Source: Prorocentrum cordatum (lineage: Eukaryota; Sar; Dinophyceae; Prorocentrales; Prorocentraceae). From it: DNA of 64,000 nt. Positions 22,491 to 35,219 of this stretch are shown here, in pieces (the stretch's first letter is position 1; every line of letters starts with the position of its first letter). The translations under genes were made by a program, and so were the position numbers. A model generated the notes under the pieces. That model did not search any database. It was not told where the DNA came from and saw nothing but the letters and a program-made list of their open reading frames with translations. The stretch lies in the NCBI GenBank assembly GCA_963575745.1, contig CAUYUJ010014594.1, forward strand, positions 1 to 64,000, read 5' to 3'.

Positions 22491-22599
22491 ACCTAGGCTC
22501 TGCCTAGAAGGGTTCTTACTCGGTATGCTTAAAGGGCCGGGCAGTGCAACTCGCCCCGGGCGGTTCCCCCAGTATCCGCCCCGCGGTTCCCCCAATTAC

Positions 22600-23245
22600 G
22601 TCCCCTTAGCTTAGCGTTGCTTATCTCATCTTAGCTTAGCTTATTTCATCTTAGCTTAGCTTAGCTTCATCTTAGCTCAGGTTTATCTTAGCTTAGCTGA
22701 CCTTCATCTTGGCTTCGCTGAGCTTTAGCATAGCATAGCAGAGCACAGCATAGCGTAGCATAGCGTAGCGCAGCACAGCATATCATAGCATAGTCCAGCA
22801 TAGCATAGCATAGCATAGCGCAGCATAGCATAGCATAGCATAGCATAGCGCAGCACAGCACAGCACAGCACAGCACAGCACAGCACAGCGCAGCGCAGCA
22901 TAGCATAGCATAACATAGCATAGCATAGCAGAGCAGAGCAGAGCAGAGCAGAGCATAGCAGCAAAGCAAAGGCAAATCAACAGCAGCGACAGCAAAGCAC
23001 AATCAACGCAAAGCAAAGCAAAAGCAAAAGCAAAGCAAAGGAAAGGTAAAGCAAAAGAAATGTCGTCGTCGTCATAGCATAGCATAACATAGCATAGCAT
23101 AGCATAGCATAGCAAAGCTTAGCATAGCATAGCGCAGCATAGCATATCATAGCATAGCATAGCATAGCATAGCATAGCAAGCACAGCACAGCATGGCATA
23201 GCATAGCACAGCATGGCATGGCATAGCATAGCATAGCATAGCAAC
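22600..23245. repeat. TAGCA/CAGCA pentanucleotide array
   Basis: It begins as (AGCTT)n-like words (TTAGCTTAGCTT) and becomes (TAGCA)n/(CAGCA)n with AAGCAAAG variants in the middle (22960-23060). The 5-bp period makes every frame repeat a five-residue peptide, which explains several open frames that are not genes. Confidence 0.92.
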
Positions 23246-23404
23246 TAATGCCGCTTTCCTAGGGGCTCCAACTTCTAGGTAGGGTCGCACTGGGGTAATT
23301 TTAAACGACCCGCCCTCCGTCTGCGAAGCTGTTGCCAATTTGTAGAGCTTCAGAATTATGAATAGCGTGGAATCTCAGGCGGAACGCCTGGCCCTGGGGT
23401 GCGA

Positions 23405-23680
23405 CGGGGAGGAGGAGGAGAAGGATGACGAGGAGGAGGAGGAAAGAGGGAGGGAGGAGGAGGAGGCGGAGTAGGAGGAAGAGGAGTTGGAGGAGGACCA
23501 GGAGGATCAGGATGAGGATGGTGGGGAGGAGGAGGAGGAGGAGGAGGAGGAGGAGGAGGAGGAGAAGGAGGAGTTGGAGGAGGAGGAGGAGGAGGAGGAG
23601 GAGGAGCAGGAGCAGGCGCAGGAATTGGAAGAAGAGAGAAGGGGGAGGAGGTGTAGTGGAAGGGGGAGGGTGCGGGCGAG
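23405..23680. repeat. Polypurine GAG tract
   Basis: About 275 bp of GAGGAG with AAG and GAT interruptions, same type as the tract at 21399. Confidence 0.9.
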
Positions 23681-24069
23681 AATGATAATTACGTGGATGC
23701 GGGGGAGGATGAGGAGGACGACGATGGTCACGAAAAGCTAGGCGACGACGCCGAAGGCGCAGGCGGATCAGAAACAGGAAAAGCGCGAACACTCTCAGGA
23801 GCCACTTTGGCTGAAAAACGCAGTATCGGGATACCGGACTCGAGCTGTAAGTGTTTCGAAACGAATGGCTGAGGATGGCGGGGGCACTTGCATGTTCCTA
23901 TCGCTTGCAGGCGTGGTCTTCCTCCAAGACTGAAAAACACCAGGCATGGATACAGAAGATGGGCGGTAAACTCAGCGTGAACTTCCTCTTCACCCGACCC
24001 TGAATATAGAACACACCATGCCGTCCCTCATGCTTCTCAGGCGAATATTTGTTCTCGGAGCCTCCTCGA

Positions 24070-24260
24070 CCCCCCCCCCACTTCCGGAGGAAGAAGAAGA
24101 AGGGGAAAAAGAAGGGGAACGGGGCGGGGAAGCGGACGACGAATAGGAAGAGGCAGGGGAGATGAGGACGATGAGGACGAAGGGGGGACGAAGACGAGGA
24201 AGAAGAGGATGTAGAGTTGGAAGAGGATATAAAAAGGGGGCAGCAGGAGCAAGATGAGGA
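24070..24260. repeat. Polypurine tract
   Basis: A/G-only stretch (GGAAGAAGAAGAAGGGG, then GAGGACGAGG words). The 23700-24070 interval before it holds no gene I can support. Confidence 0.8.
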
Positions 24261-24454
24261 AGGTCTCTTAGTCAGCTCCCCCGGGCTTCTCGGCCCCAGT
24301 CACCAAGCTCCGCTTCGAACTTCTTGCCTGTCTCCTGGCAGGAGGCCAACAATGGGAGCAAGCAGAGTGAATAGCCTGGAGTGGTCGCGAAACGCAAGCG
24401 CATTGTGGACAGTGGGTGGCCAGACATGCGCGTCGATGAATCCAGAACATGGCC

Positions 24455-24680
24455 CAGGGCTGAGCCAAGGAGGGAGGACGAACCCACCCACCCACCCGCA
24501 AACCCGCCAACGAGCCACGTCGTGGCTGCCACGAACAGAAATGGCTCCGAGGGCCTGGGGGAGGACTTGTGATGAGGCCTGGACTGAACCAGGGAGGAAG
24601 GACGAACGAACGAAGCATCCAACCAACGAGCCACGGAAATCAAGGGCTCCGAGCTCTAGAACACAGCTGTGCAATCAATA
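24455..24680. repeat. ~127-bp duplication
   Basis: GGCTGAGCCAAGGAGGGAGG at 24458 and a related GGACTGAACCAGGGAGGAAGG at 24582 lead similar downstream words (GACGAAC, CCAACGAGCCACG, GGCTCCGAG). It precedes the larger minisatellite. Confidence 0.65.
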
Positions 24681-24684
24681 CTGG

Positions 24685-25790
24685 GTCGGGGCGCAATAGG
24701 GGGTGGTCAAGGCCATGGGGAGAGTGGTGGGGACAAGGGGCAGGTGGGAGCGGCCCTGGGAAAAGGGAGACAGAGCCGCGGCCAGAGGGGGGCAGGCCAC
24801 GGGCGAGGGGGGGGGGAAGAGCGTGGGTGAGGACGAACAACCACAAACGAACGACAATGAAGGGTCGGGGGGCCATTGGAGTGGCCAAGGCCAAGGAAAA
24901 GGCGGTGGGGGCGGGGGGCAAATGTGCGTGGCTCTGGACCAGAGGACGAGTGCCACGGCCAGAGGGGGGCAGGCCAGGGGCAGGGGGGGGGCGGACAAAC
25001 GACCACGAGCGAACGAACGAGAATAGGTCGGGGGGCTTTGGAGTGGCCCAGGCCCGACGAGAGAAGGTGGTGGGGACGGGGGGCGGGGGGGGGCGGTGGG
25101 AGCGGCCCTGGGCCACGGGGGGGGAGGGCCACGGCCAGAGTGGGGCAGGCCATGGGCACGGGAGGCCAGAGACAGGGGGGGAGCAGGACGAATGACCACG
25201 AACGGCCACGAACTGACAAAAGTCATCGAGGATCGGGAGCAGTGGTGGTGGCCAAGACCAAAGGCAGGCAGGGACGGGGGGGCGGCAAGCGGGAGTGGCC
25301 CTGGACAAAGGGAGGGAGGGCCTCTGCCAGAGGGGGGCAGGCAAGGGACATGTGAAGGGCAAAGCAGGGAAAAAAACGAGGTCGAACGACCACGAACGAG
25401 CGAAATGTCGGGGGGGTATGGGTGTGGCCAAAGCCGGGGCACGGTGGTGGACGCAGAGGGCAGGTGGGGATGGCCCGGGCCAAGGCAAGGGAAGGGTAAA
25501 ATGGCCGCGGCCCAGAGTGGAGCAGGCCAGGGGCATGGGTGACCAGGTACAGGGGGGGTAGGAAGGGCGAGGACGAACGACCATAAATGAACAAACGAAG
25601 CAAGGGTCGGGGGGCAATGGGGCTGGCCAAGGCTTGGGGGAGAGCTGTGGGGAAGGGGGGCAGATATGAGTGGCCTTGAGCCAGGGGGGACAGGGCCGCG
25701 GCCAGAGGGGGCAGGCCATGGGCAGGGGAACCCCCAGGGGCAGGCTTAAGGACACCAACGGATGCTGGTCCACGAACGGGCGCACATAAT
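24685..25790. repeat. ~180-bp G-rich minisatellite, about 6 copies
   Basis: GGTCGGGGGG(C)-type starts followed by a GGCCAAGGCC word fall at about 24685, 24863, 25027, 25231, 25406 and 25606 (steps 164-204 bp). Each copy carries GGCCACGGCCAGAGG, GGGGCAGGCCA and a closing GACGAACGACCACGAACGA word. Long open frames cross it on both strands because stops are rare in the unit. I do not annotate them as proteins. Confidence 0.85.
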
Positions 25791-25799
25791 ACATCATAT

Positions 25800-26990
25800 G
25801 ATCATCCATCGCTGATTTCCCGGGCGGACGTACAGGTTGGGTAGGGGCAGAGGTGGGGCTAGGTAAACATCGTTCTAAGCCGCCCCTGGAAAAAGGAAGT
25901 GCGGGGTTCGTCCCCTGCCACCACCTTGGGATAACCCCTTCTCCACGAACCCCCACAAACCGGACTGCAAGTCGACCTCCGGAGGGCCGTGGCACCCAAG
26001 TAGTTCACCAGCTCGGCCCGCGAAACCAGAAGAAGTCAGAGGGGCCTCGGCCGCTCCCAGGAGGTAGTCGGCCGCCTCGGCAGGGTGGCACTCCCAAGAG
26101 TTGATGAGGGAGGCCAGGCTACGGCCTCCGCAAGGTGCGTGCGCGCGTGTGTGCGCGTGTCTTACGGGCGACGGAATCAGCGATAACTGATTGGAATGAT
26201 ACGGCTCTTCGTTTCCAACTGAACTCCACTGCGAAAATTGCACGACACTCCCGAGATAAGAGTGCCGCGCCGATCAGGGTCGAGCGCGCGCGCCCCAGGT
26301 CTTCGCCTCTCTCGAAGCAAAAAACAATTCTTAGCCAGACTGGCTCCCGAAGAAATCACATGTATGGTCCCAACTCCGAAATCACCCGTGCACGAATTGA
26401 TGCGCACGGCTCCAAGGTTGTCAACTCAAGCAAGAAATCAAAATGTAGCTGCTTATGCCCTACCCTTGTTTTGGCTCCAACCACCCCAGTCTCGGCCCCT
26501 CCAGGCCCCGATGCCTCGTGAGCGTGTCCCAACAGAAATGACGGGAAAAGCACGACATGCAACAGGGTCATGTCCAACGCCGTGGACCACGCAGCATACG
26601 ATCAGCACAATGCATTCACGCGGACAAGAGCGACGTCCTCAGAGTCATCGACCCCATGCCACTCTGCGCCCAACCCGCGAAAACAAGCACAGCGATGCCG
26701 AAGCACGACAACTCTTCAGAATGTCTCTCCCGCGCCCCACTGCTTCGCCATAGCCGCGGCTGAATCGAATTATCTCGCGCAACGGCGCATCCCTGCCGCA
26801 CTGCTGAAACTCGTGGAACTGCCCCGAACTGCCATGGCCCCACAACCTCCACGACGGCGTCAGCGAGCGCAGCGGCATCGCCCCGCAACAGAGGAGGCGG
26901 TGCATATCCACGGCGCGCTTTGCACTGGCACCAGGCAGAACAGCATACGCGATGTACCCATTCCCGCGTAGAGCTGCTTCCTGCCGCGCA
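25800..26990. other. Unique-looking sequence with no supported gene
   Basis: No frame combines length, a plausible start and protein-like composition on either strand. A T-arm-like GGGTTCGTCCC near 25907 has no matching D-arm or anticodon arm. Confidence 0.5.
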
Positions 26991-27001
26991 TGCGGGGCCA
27001 G

Positions 27002-27213
<212 letters not shown>

Positions 27214-27858
27214 ACCCCCCACCCCACGCGCGCACCACCGCAAGGAGGTCGCGCCCGCGACGCCTGCGGGCGGAAGGGATTTCCCAAGAATCGCAACCAT
27301 AAGCCACGCCATCACACTTACCTGCAAGGGTGAAGGAGGTAAAAGATGAACGCGCTCTTCCACGAGCGGCGCCCTTTTTCGGCTGCCAGCTCGTGCCCAA
27401 TCAGGCCGCCTTGAAAGTCTCGAAACGGATCGCGATCTTCTCGTCCTTCATTTTCGCAATGACGCTGCAGGAACTTCTCGGCGGCCTTCGGGGCGCCCAT
27501 ATTCCCCCGCATCTCCTGGGGCGCATTGGCGAAGTCCGACCCCGATCCGCTCGGCACGTCGAACTTCTGACTGGCCTCTGCCTCCACCGACGTCACCTGC
27601 AAACCTGAGAGGCCCTTGCTAGGCGAGCGCGTTCCACTACTCGCAAAGGAGCTACTCGCAAATGGCCTCGATCCGCCACTGCACTCTGCGAGTAGTGGGA
27701 CGCGCTCGGTGACTTGCACTTCGGGCCCGAGGAGACCTCGGGGGCCGGCAACGCAATGGCGCTCGACGACGTGCGCGGGCTGCCAGCCGCAGCTGCCGCG
27801 CGGGGAGACGACGACGGGACGTGGCCGCTCGCCTGGAGCGGCTGCATCACCTGCTGGT

Positions 27859-28238
27859 TCAGCAACTGGCTGAAAGTCGCCTCCGCTGCCTTCGCTGGGA
27901 TCTCACCCCGACGTCGAAGAGCTCCCCTTTCTCCGCCCTGTCCTCGAGAAACTCGCGAAGCCCATCGTTGTGCTTCGTCAGATGCCCGCGCGCCTTCTCC
28001 AAACGCGTCTGGCGGCCGCCAGCGGGCGACGAGCTGGAGTCACCCCGACGGCGGCAGCGATCGCGTTCCGCGTCACGGTCGCGACCCTGGCCCCGATCTG
28101 GATCGCGAGACCGCCATAGGCGACGGCTGCCACTGCCGTGACACCAACGCCGTGCCCACCGCTGGCTCCGGCCCCAACGCTTGCCCTGTCTACCGCCGCC
28201 TATCTCGCCCCAAAGATGAGCTCGGCACTCGCGATGAC
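27859..28238 (-). pseudogene. Arg/Ser-rich coding fragment (start-less, probably broken)
   Basis: An open frame of about 126 codons without an ATG reads GEIGGGRQGKRWGRSQRWAR, then an RD/SR-rich stretch (RSRDPDRGQGRDRDAERDR), a Ser run, and a helical segment (TRLEKARGHLTKHNDGLREF). It stops at about 27859, yet protein-like sequence continues in other minus frames down to 27318: AEATFSQLLNQQVMQPLQAS, then VTSVEAEASQKFDVPSGSG. At least two frame breaks are therefore needed, through mutation or very short introns. The composition recalls RNA-associated RS proteins or the nucleic-acid-binding first ORF of a retroelement. I cannot choose between them. Confidence 0.4.
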
Positions 28239-28319
28239 GGGGCTACGCCCGCAGAAACTCTCGAGCCGACCGAAAGGCAGCAGAGCTGGACAAAGAATGC
28301 GGAAGGCCGCGAATAATCC

Positions 28320-30285
28320 GCGGCGGATGCCCGAATAAGCGAAGTCACATGGGAAATTCCAGAAGCCCCAGACTAGAGGTCAGACGCGGTAGCCCCCAGA
28401 CTTCGATATCTTGCCAACTTCCCCGTCTGGGTGCCCCACAACGCATCGCATTGCATCGGCGACGCGCCAGACCAGGGAGGCGAATGAATTATCAACGTTG
28501 CAACTTGGGCGGGGAACTCCCCAGACCCACGCGCAGCAAGCCTCCATTCGGATTCTTGCGCGCGAGTGTCAAGGTAAGGCCATTCACCCAGCAGAAGGCA
28601 AAGTCCAGCCACTCAAGCACGCTCTTCCACATCATGAGTCATGGCGTGCAGCCCTGGACCCATGCTTTTTGCGCTTCTGGCATCGCGCCGGACGCGAGCC
28701 GATCCTCGGGCCCGAGTGCGTCTCATTGATGCGCTGACGTGAGGCGCTCATGTGACTGGCCAGCGGGGCCAGTAAAATAAATTGCGCTCCTCGGGCAGCA
28801 ACCTTCCAACCCGATGCGACAGGAGTGCCGCTCACATCTAGAATGCGTCTCCAGTGACTACACGCCCTGGCTCGGCGCATATGAGGCGCCCATCAGCGCG
28901 GCACTTGCTTTAATGAGCAGAAGAAGACTGGCTCGCCAATGTGGTCGAGGCAACCCCCATGCATTGCTTTTCTTAAGAGTCCCCCTGTGCCATGGCAGCA
29001 AAAGCCGTCCTTGCCTATGATCGAGAAAGGTTCGAGACACGCAAGAGGGCAGGAGGGAAGAGAGTGAGAGTGAGAGTGAGAGAGGAGGAGAAGGGCGGAA
29101 GATCCATGCAAGCTGCTCTGGCCCACCAGGCAACTGAAAGAAGCGTCGGATTTCGGCGAAAGAAGGCAGCGCGCTTGGCATGAGGGCGGAGCGAAGCCGC
29201 TCTAGCGGCAACCATGGACATCGAAGAGCTATACCACGGCTCTTGCGACGCGGCCCGCTGCTCGGCTACTCAGGCCCACCAGAACCGCCGAAAGCAAGCG
29301 TCCTCGAGCTCCCAACCAAGTGTCTGGCTACTTTAGCTCATGTGTGTACTGGCCTCTGCCGTCATCACCACGATTGAAAAGTCCGCAAGCGTTGCCCTAC
29401 CGGCGACGGCAGCGCGAGCATTCGCGAGCATTCAGCCGATGCTGGGTACGTACGCATGCAGCCGCAACAACGGTCGACGATGTGTTTCTAGCCGAGGCAG
29501 CTGCTCCGCTAGATACGGGCTGACCTGAGTCGGTGCAAGGGCACGCTATACAGGCTGAGCAAGGGCAGCCCTAAAAACGTGCAAGGCTACTGGATGACCA
29601 AAAACCTGTGCGCGCGGCTCCGAAGTGGAAGGTTAAGCTCGTGGCAGAGGCTGGGACGAGCTCGAACGTTTTCGAATGCATTCAATGTCGCCGAGCGCGA
29701 CTCAACGGCGCGCGGCAAGCTGGAAATGAACAGCTGGACCAGCAGACGCGGGGACAAGCATCTAGGGCGCGAGCAGGTGGAGCAGCATTGCTGCCGACCC
29801 CAGTCCTATTGGCCCCAACTAGAAGGACCCCGGTCTTACCGAACCACACTCCACCTTCTCGACCGACTCCACCAGGTCGACCGACCCTGATTCTACCGAT
29901 CCCAGTTCCACAAACCCCAATCGTGTCGACTGTAAATCCTCCTTCGTGACCACACGGGCGTGGCAGGCACAGCCCGGGAGGGCCGCCGGCTACAAGACCG
30001 CGCGCAGGAGGGCGGACCACCAGCGGCGGCCTCCGCAGCGAATGCCCGGGGTAGCCGCTGAGCAGATCTGACCTGCGCACGGGGCGGTTGCGCCCGCCTC
30101 GCAGCGGTCGACCTCCGAGGGCGCCCCGCTCTGAAGCAGTGCTGCATCCCGAGGGTTGAGGGGAGGGCGCGGGCGCGCCCGTGGCCGCGCTCGGAAGGCC
30201 CAGAGCGTGGACCTGCTTTGAGCTGGCCCTGGAGGGGGACTTTGGGGAGGAGGGGTCAGGGGCGAGGTCAGAACAAGCTGAAGGA
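28320..30285. other. No supported gene
   Basis: Mixed sequence with short open frames on both strands, none convincing. An AGTGAGAGTGAGAGTGAGAG microrepeat lies at 29063. Confidence 0.45.
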
Positions 30286-30289
30286 AAAC

Positions 30290-30355
30290 GGATGATGATG
30301 ATGGTGATGATGATGATGGTGATGATGATGATGATGGTGATGATGGTGATGATGG

Positions 30356-30407
<52 letters not shown>

Positions 30408-30411
30408 AGCC
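30290..30411. repeat. (GATGGT)/(GAT)n array
   Basis: About 120 bp of GATGATGGTGATG. It sits just beyond the 3' end of the retroelement fragment at 30467. Confidence 0.95.
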
Positions 30412-30466
30412 GATCCCCTGAAAAGCCACATCTGCCTGTTTCTGCCGCCAATGCAATCGTGCCACG

Positions 30467-31660
30467 CTACGCCCGCATGCCCAGCCAGCGGCCAGGCCCA
30501 CCGCCTTGCGACGCCGCCAGCTGAGGGTCCGCCAGCCGCGCCACCAGCGCCTCCGACACCCGCGCGGCGAGCTGCCTCGCGTAAACGGCGCCCTGCCGGC
30601 TGCCTGGCTCGCCGGGCAGCGTCGCCACGCGGCGCGCAGCGGCCGCGGCCTCCGCGATGAACTGCTGCGCCGCCGTGCCCAAGCGCCCTTCGACCTCCGC
30701 GGCGAAAAATACGACCGCGGCGTCGTAGCGGTCTCGCTCCCGGCGCTCGGCACCAGCCACGGCGTGGCCGATCGACCGCTCCGCCGGCCCCTCCACGGCC
30801 AAACGGACCGCGACGTCGACCCGCGCTGGGGTCGGGGCGCCAGGCCAGCTGACGACAAGGTCCAACCGCGCCTCCTCGATGGTCCCGTCGTCCTGCGTGC
30901 AGTAGAGCTCCGGAACGCAATGCCCGACGTCGACGCACCCTCCGTGCGCCGAGATCCACTCGGCGAGGGCACGCGCGATCTCGTTGCGCAGCCGGATGCG
31001 ATGTGGCCCGACTGGGCAGCACAACGCGTGGTAGCCCGCCACATCCAGGGGGCGGCCACACGCGCCTTGGCGCCCCCTCCTCGCCTGCCGCCGCATTCCG
31101 GGAGTACTCGAAGGCGCGCGCGGACGGGGTCCCCAGCAGGTCAAGCAGCAGCCGGCGTCGGAGCATGACGACGAAGGCGGAATCGCAGAGCACCGCGTCA
31201 TCCTCTCGAAAGAAGCCGTTGCAGAAAGCACCAGCGCCCAGCCCGCCGCCCGCGAGCAGGCGCGCCCGCCGTGGCGCAGGCAGCCGGGCCCACAGCCGCG
31301 TCGCTGCGAGGGCAGCCAGCCCCCGGTAGGCCCGCGCCGCCAGCCGCCGCCGACCGCCCCAAGCGCGCCCCTCAACCTCTGGGTCCTGGCTGGCGGCCAG
31401 CAGCGAGACAGAAATGCCAGGCGCGTCGTCTGCCTCCGCGTAGAAATCGAGAACCGATTCAGTCGGAAGCTCAGCGGCCCACGGTCCCGCCTCGCACTCG
31501 AGCCAGGCGCTCTCTGCGACGGTGACGCGGCCCAGCTGCGCGGAGATGTCCGCGGACTCCAGGTCGTCCCGCGCGCGGCTCGCTGCAGGCGCATCTGGGT
31601 GGGCGGTGACAAGACAACCCGGGCCTGCCGAGAGGACGTCAGGCTCGACTGCGGCGTGGC
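30467..31660 (-). pseudogene. C-terminal fragment of a second non-LTR retrotransposon polyprotein
   Basis: The upstream half (31660-~31075) reads in one minus frame: HAAVEPDVLSAGPGCLVTAH, later AYRGLAALAATRLWARLPAP, then a GGGLGAGAF word and DDAVLCDSAFVVMLRRRLLL. The downstream half (~31057-30467) continues in another frame: YHALCCPVGPHRIRLRNEIA, then LDLVVSWPG and ARVDVAVRLA, ending in LGMRA and a stop. The order 'DxAF..LRRRL', then 'HALxC..G.HRIRxHN', then an Asp-containing beta pair is the usual C-terminal arrangement of reverse transcriptases in dinoflagellate LINEs. The last part resembles a restriction-like nuclease fold. A frame break lies between about 31100 and 31055, and a Cys pair expected there (C..C before HALCC) is lost. 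The fragment is cut at both ends by (GAT)n arrays. Confidence 0.68.
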
Positions 31661-31668
31661 ACGCCCAG

Positions 31669-32805
<1,137 letters not shown>

Positions 32806-33224
32806 AAGGCTCCATAGGAGTGGTCTGGGAGCAGTGCTCGGCACAGCCGCCTTGCATTCGGCATGCACGGTCGCAAGGGCCCCGCGGGGCCCAAGCCAGA
32901 CCCAGGCGACGAGGGACGGGCCCCAGACGCCAGACAGGGGCAGCCCCCTGCTATGACCAACGGTGTCTGAGGCCACCAGGAGCATCGCGGTCAGGCCGCC
33001 CCCTTCCGCCCGAGCCCTCGCGGGCTCGGCGGACGTGAGAGCCCCCAGACCCCGACGGAGGACCGCCGACGGCCGCCTCGGAGCCGTCGGCCGAGTTTTT
33101 CAAGCCGCGTCCAGCGGGTCTTTCTTGAGGGTCCGCCGTCCGCGCGAAATCGATTCGCGCGAAAACTGCGGGCCGTTCGAAAGAAATCCGCTGGGCGCGT
33201 GCGCGCGAAAAGAACCCACGGCAG

Positions 33225-34530
33225 CCCAGAAGATGGCGGGAACCATGATTTTGGAGAGGTCGAGGCTGGAAAACCCCCAAATCCCGGTTCCCGGCTCTGT
33301 CTGGCGCCCCAGGGACTCACGGCGGCCCAGAGGATGGCGGGAACCATGATTTTGGAGAGATCGAAGCTGGAAAAACCCGAAATCATGGTTCCCGGCTCTG
33401 TGCTCTGTGCTCTCTGCTGCCCTGTGCTTTCTGCTGCTCTGTGCTCTCTGCTGCTCTGTGCTCTCTGCTGCTCTGTGCTCTCTGCTGTTATGTGCTCTCT
33501 GCTGCTCTGTGCTCTTTTTGCTGCTCTTTGCTCTCTGCTGCTTTGTGCTCTCTGCTGCTCTGTGGTCTCTGCTGCTATGCGCTCCCAGGGCCCCGCGGCG
33601 GCCCAGAGGATGGCGGGAACCATGATTTTGGAGAGATCGAGGCTGGAAAAGCTCAAGTCCTCATGGACTTTCTAGCACAGGTGCGATCCGAGGCCCCGAG
33701 GATGGCGGGAACCATGATTTTGGAGAGATCCAGGCCGGAAAAGCCCGAAATCATGGTTCCCGGCTCTGGCTGGCGCCCCTGGGACCCACGGCGGCCCCGA
33801 GGATGGCGGGAACCATGATTTGGGAGAGATCCAGGCCGGAAAAGCCCGAAATCATGGTTCCCGGCTCTGGCTGGCGCCCTGGGACCCACGGCGGCCCCGA
33901 GGATGGCGGGAACCATGATTTTGGAGAGATCCAGGCCGGTAAAGCCCGAAATCATGGTCCCAGGCTCTGGCTGGCGCCCCTGGGACCCACGGCGGCCCAG
34001 AGGATGGCGGGAACCATGATTTTGGAGAGATCCAGGCCGGAAAAGCCCGAAATCGTGGTTCCCGGCTCTGGCTGGCGCCCCTGGGACCCACGGCGGCCCC
34101 GAGGATGGCGGGAACCATGATTTTGGAGAGATCCAGGCCGGAAAAGCCCGAAATCGTGGTTCCCAGCTCTGGCTGGCGCCCCTGGGGCCCACGGCGGCCC
34201 CGAGGATGGCGGGAACCATGATTTTGGAGAGATCCAGGCCGGAAAAGCCCGAAATCGTGGTTCCCAGCTCTGGCTGGCGCCCCTGGGACCCACGGCGGCC
34301 CCGAGGATGGCGGGAACCATGATTTTGGAGAGATCCAGGCCGGAAAAGCCCGAAATCATGGTTCCCGGCTCTGGCTGGCGCCCCTGGGACCCACGGCGGC
34401 CCCGGGAACCATGATTTTGGAGAGATCCAGGCCGGAAAAGCCCGAAATCATGGTTCCCGGCTCTGGCTGGCGCCCCTGGGACCCACGGCGGCCCCGAGGA
34501 TGGCGGGAACCATGATTTTGGAGAGATCCA
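33225..34530. repeat. 101-bp satellite with an internal inverted repeat
   Basis: Copies start GATGGCGGGAACCATGATTT at about 33232, 33333, 33609, 33700, 33802, 33902, 34003, 34105, 34206, 34308 and 34499 (step ~101 bp, with one copy shortened near 34400). Each copy contains GGGAACCATGATTT and, ~27 bp later, its exact reverse complement AAATCATGGTTCCC, so every unit can fold into a 14-bp-stem hairpin. The rest of the unit (GGCTGGCGCCCCTGGGACCC) is also well conserved. The first copies are separated by a CTCTGCTGCTCTGTG block. Confidence 0.93.
33395..33590. repeat. 15-bp minisatellite inside the 101-bp array
   Basis: About 12 copies of a CTCTGCTGCTCTGTG-like unit. It is related in wording to the 18-bp array at 34537, which suggests a common source. 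Confidence 0.85.
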
Positions 34531-34536
34531 GGCCAG

Positions 34537-35180
34537 CTCTCTGCTGTTCTGCTGCTGCTCTGCTGCTCTCTGCTGTTCTGCTGCTCTCTGCTGTTCTGCT
34601 GCTCTCTGCTGTTCTGCTGCTCTCTGCTGTTCTGCTGCTCTCTGCTGTTCTGCTGCTCTCTGCTGTTCTGCTGCTCTCTGCTGTTCTGCTGCTCTCTGCT
34701 GTTCTGCTGCTCTCTGCTGTTCTGCTGCTCTCTGCTGTTCTGCTGCTCTCTGCTGTTCTGCTGCTCTCTGCTGTTCTGCTGCTCTCTGCTCTCTGCTGCT
34801 CTCTGCTGTTCTGCTGCTCTCTGCTGTTCTGCTGCTCTCTGCTGTTCTGCTGCTCTCTGCTGTCTCTGCTGCTCTCTGCTGCTCTCTGCTGCTCTGCTGC
34901 TGCTGCTGCTGTTCTGCTGCTCTGCTGCTGTTCTGCTGCTCTCTGCTGTTCTGCTGCTCTCTGCTGTTTTGCTGCTCTCTGCTGTTCTGCTGTTCTCTGC
35001 TGTTCTGCTGCTCTCTGCTGTTCTGCTGCTCTCTGCTGTTCTGCTGCTCTCTGCTGTTCTGCTGCTCTCTGCTGCTCTCTGCTGCTCTCTGCTGCTCTCT
35101 GCTGCTCTCTGCTGCTCTCTGCTGCTCTCTGCTGCTCTCTGCTGCTCCCTGCTGCTCTCTGCTGCTCTCTGCTGCTCTGG
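34537..35180. repeat. 18-bp minisatellite (GTTCTGCTGCTCTCTGCT)
   Basis: About 640 bp of the unit GTTCTGCTGCTCTCTGCT, shifting to a 12-bp TCTGCTGCTCTC form after 35060. Read on the minus strand it adds six-residue repeats (TAESSR, QQRAAE) in frame to the C terminus of the gene at 35220-36504. Confidence 0.95.
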
Positions 35181-35219
35181 ATTGGTTTTCGCTCGGTTGG
35201 TTTTCGCTTGAACGGATTA

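Noticed and set aside
25890-25930. Possible tRNA (GGGTTCGTCCC T-arm-like word)
   Set aside because: No D-arm, anticodon arm or acceptor stem can be placed around it.
24640-25995. 451-codon minus frame with Pro/Ser-rich repeats
   Set aside because: It follows the ~180-bp minisatellite period, competing frames are equally long, and no domain is seen.
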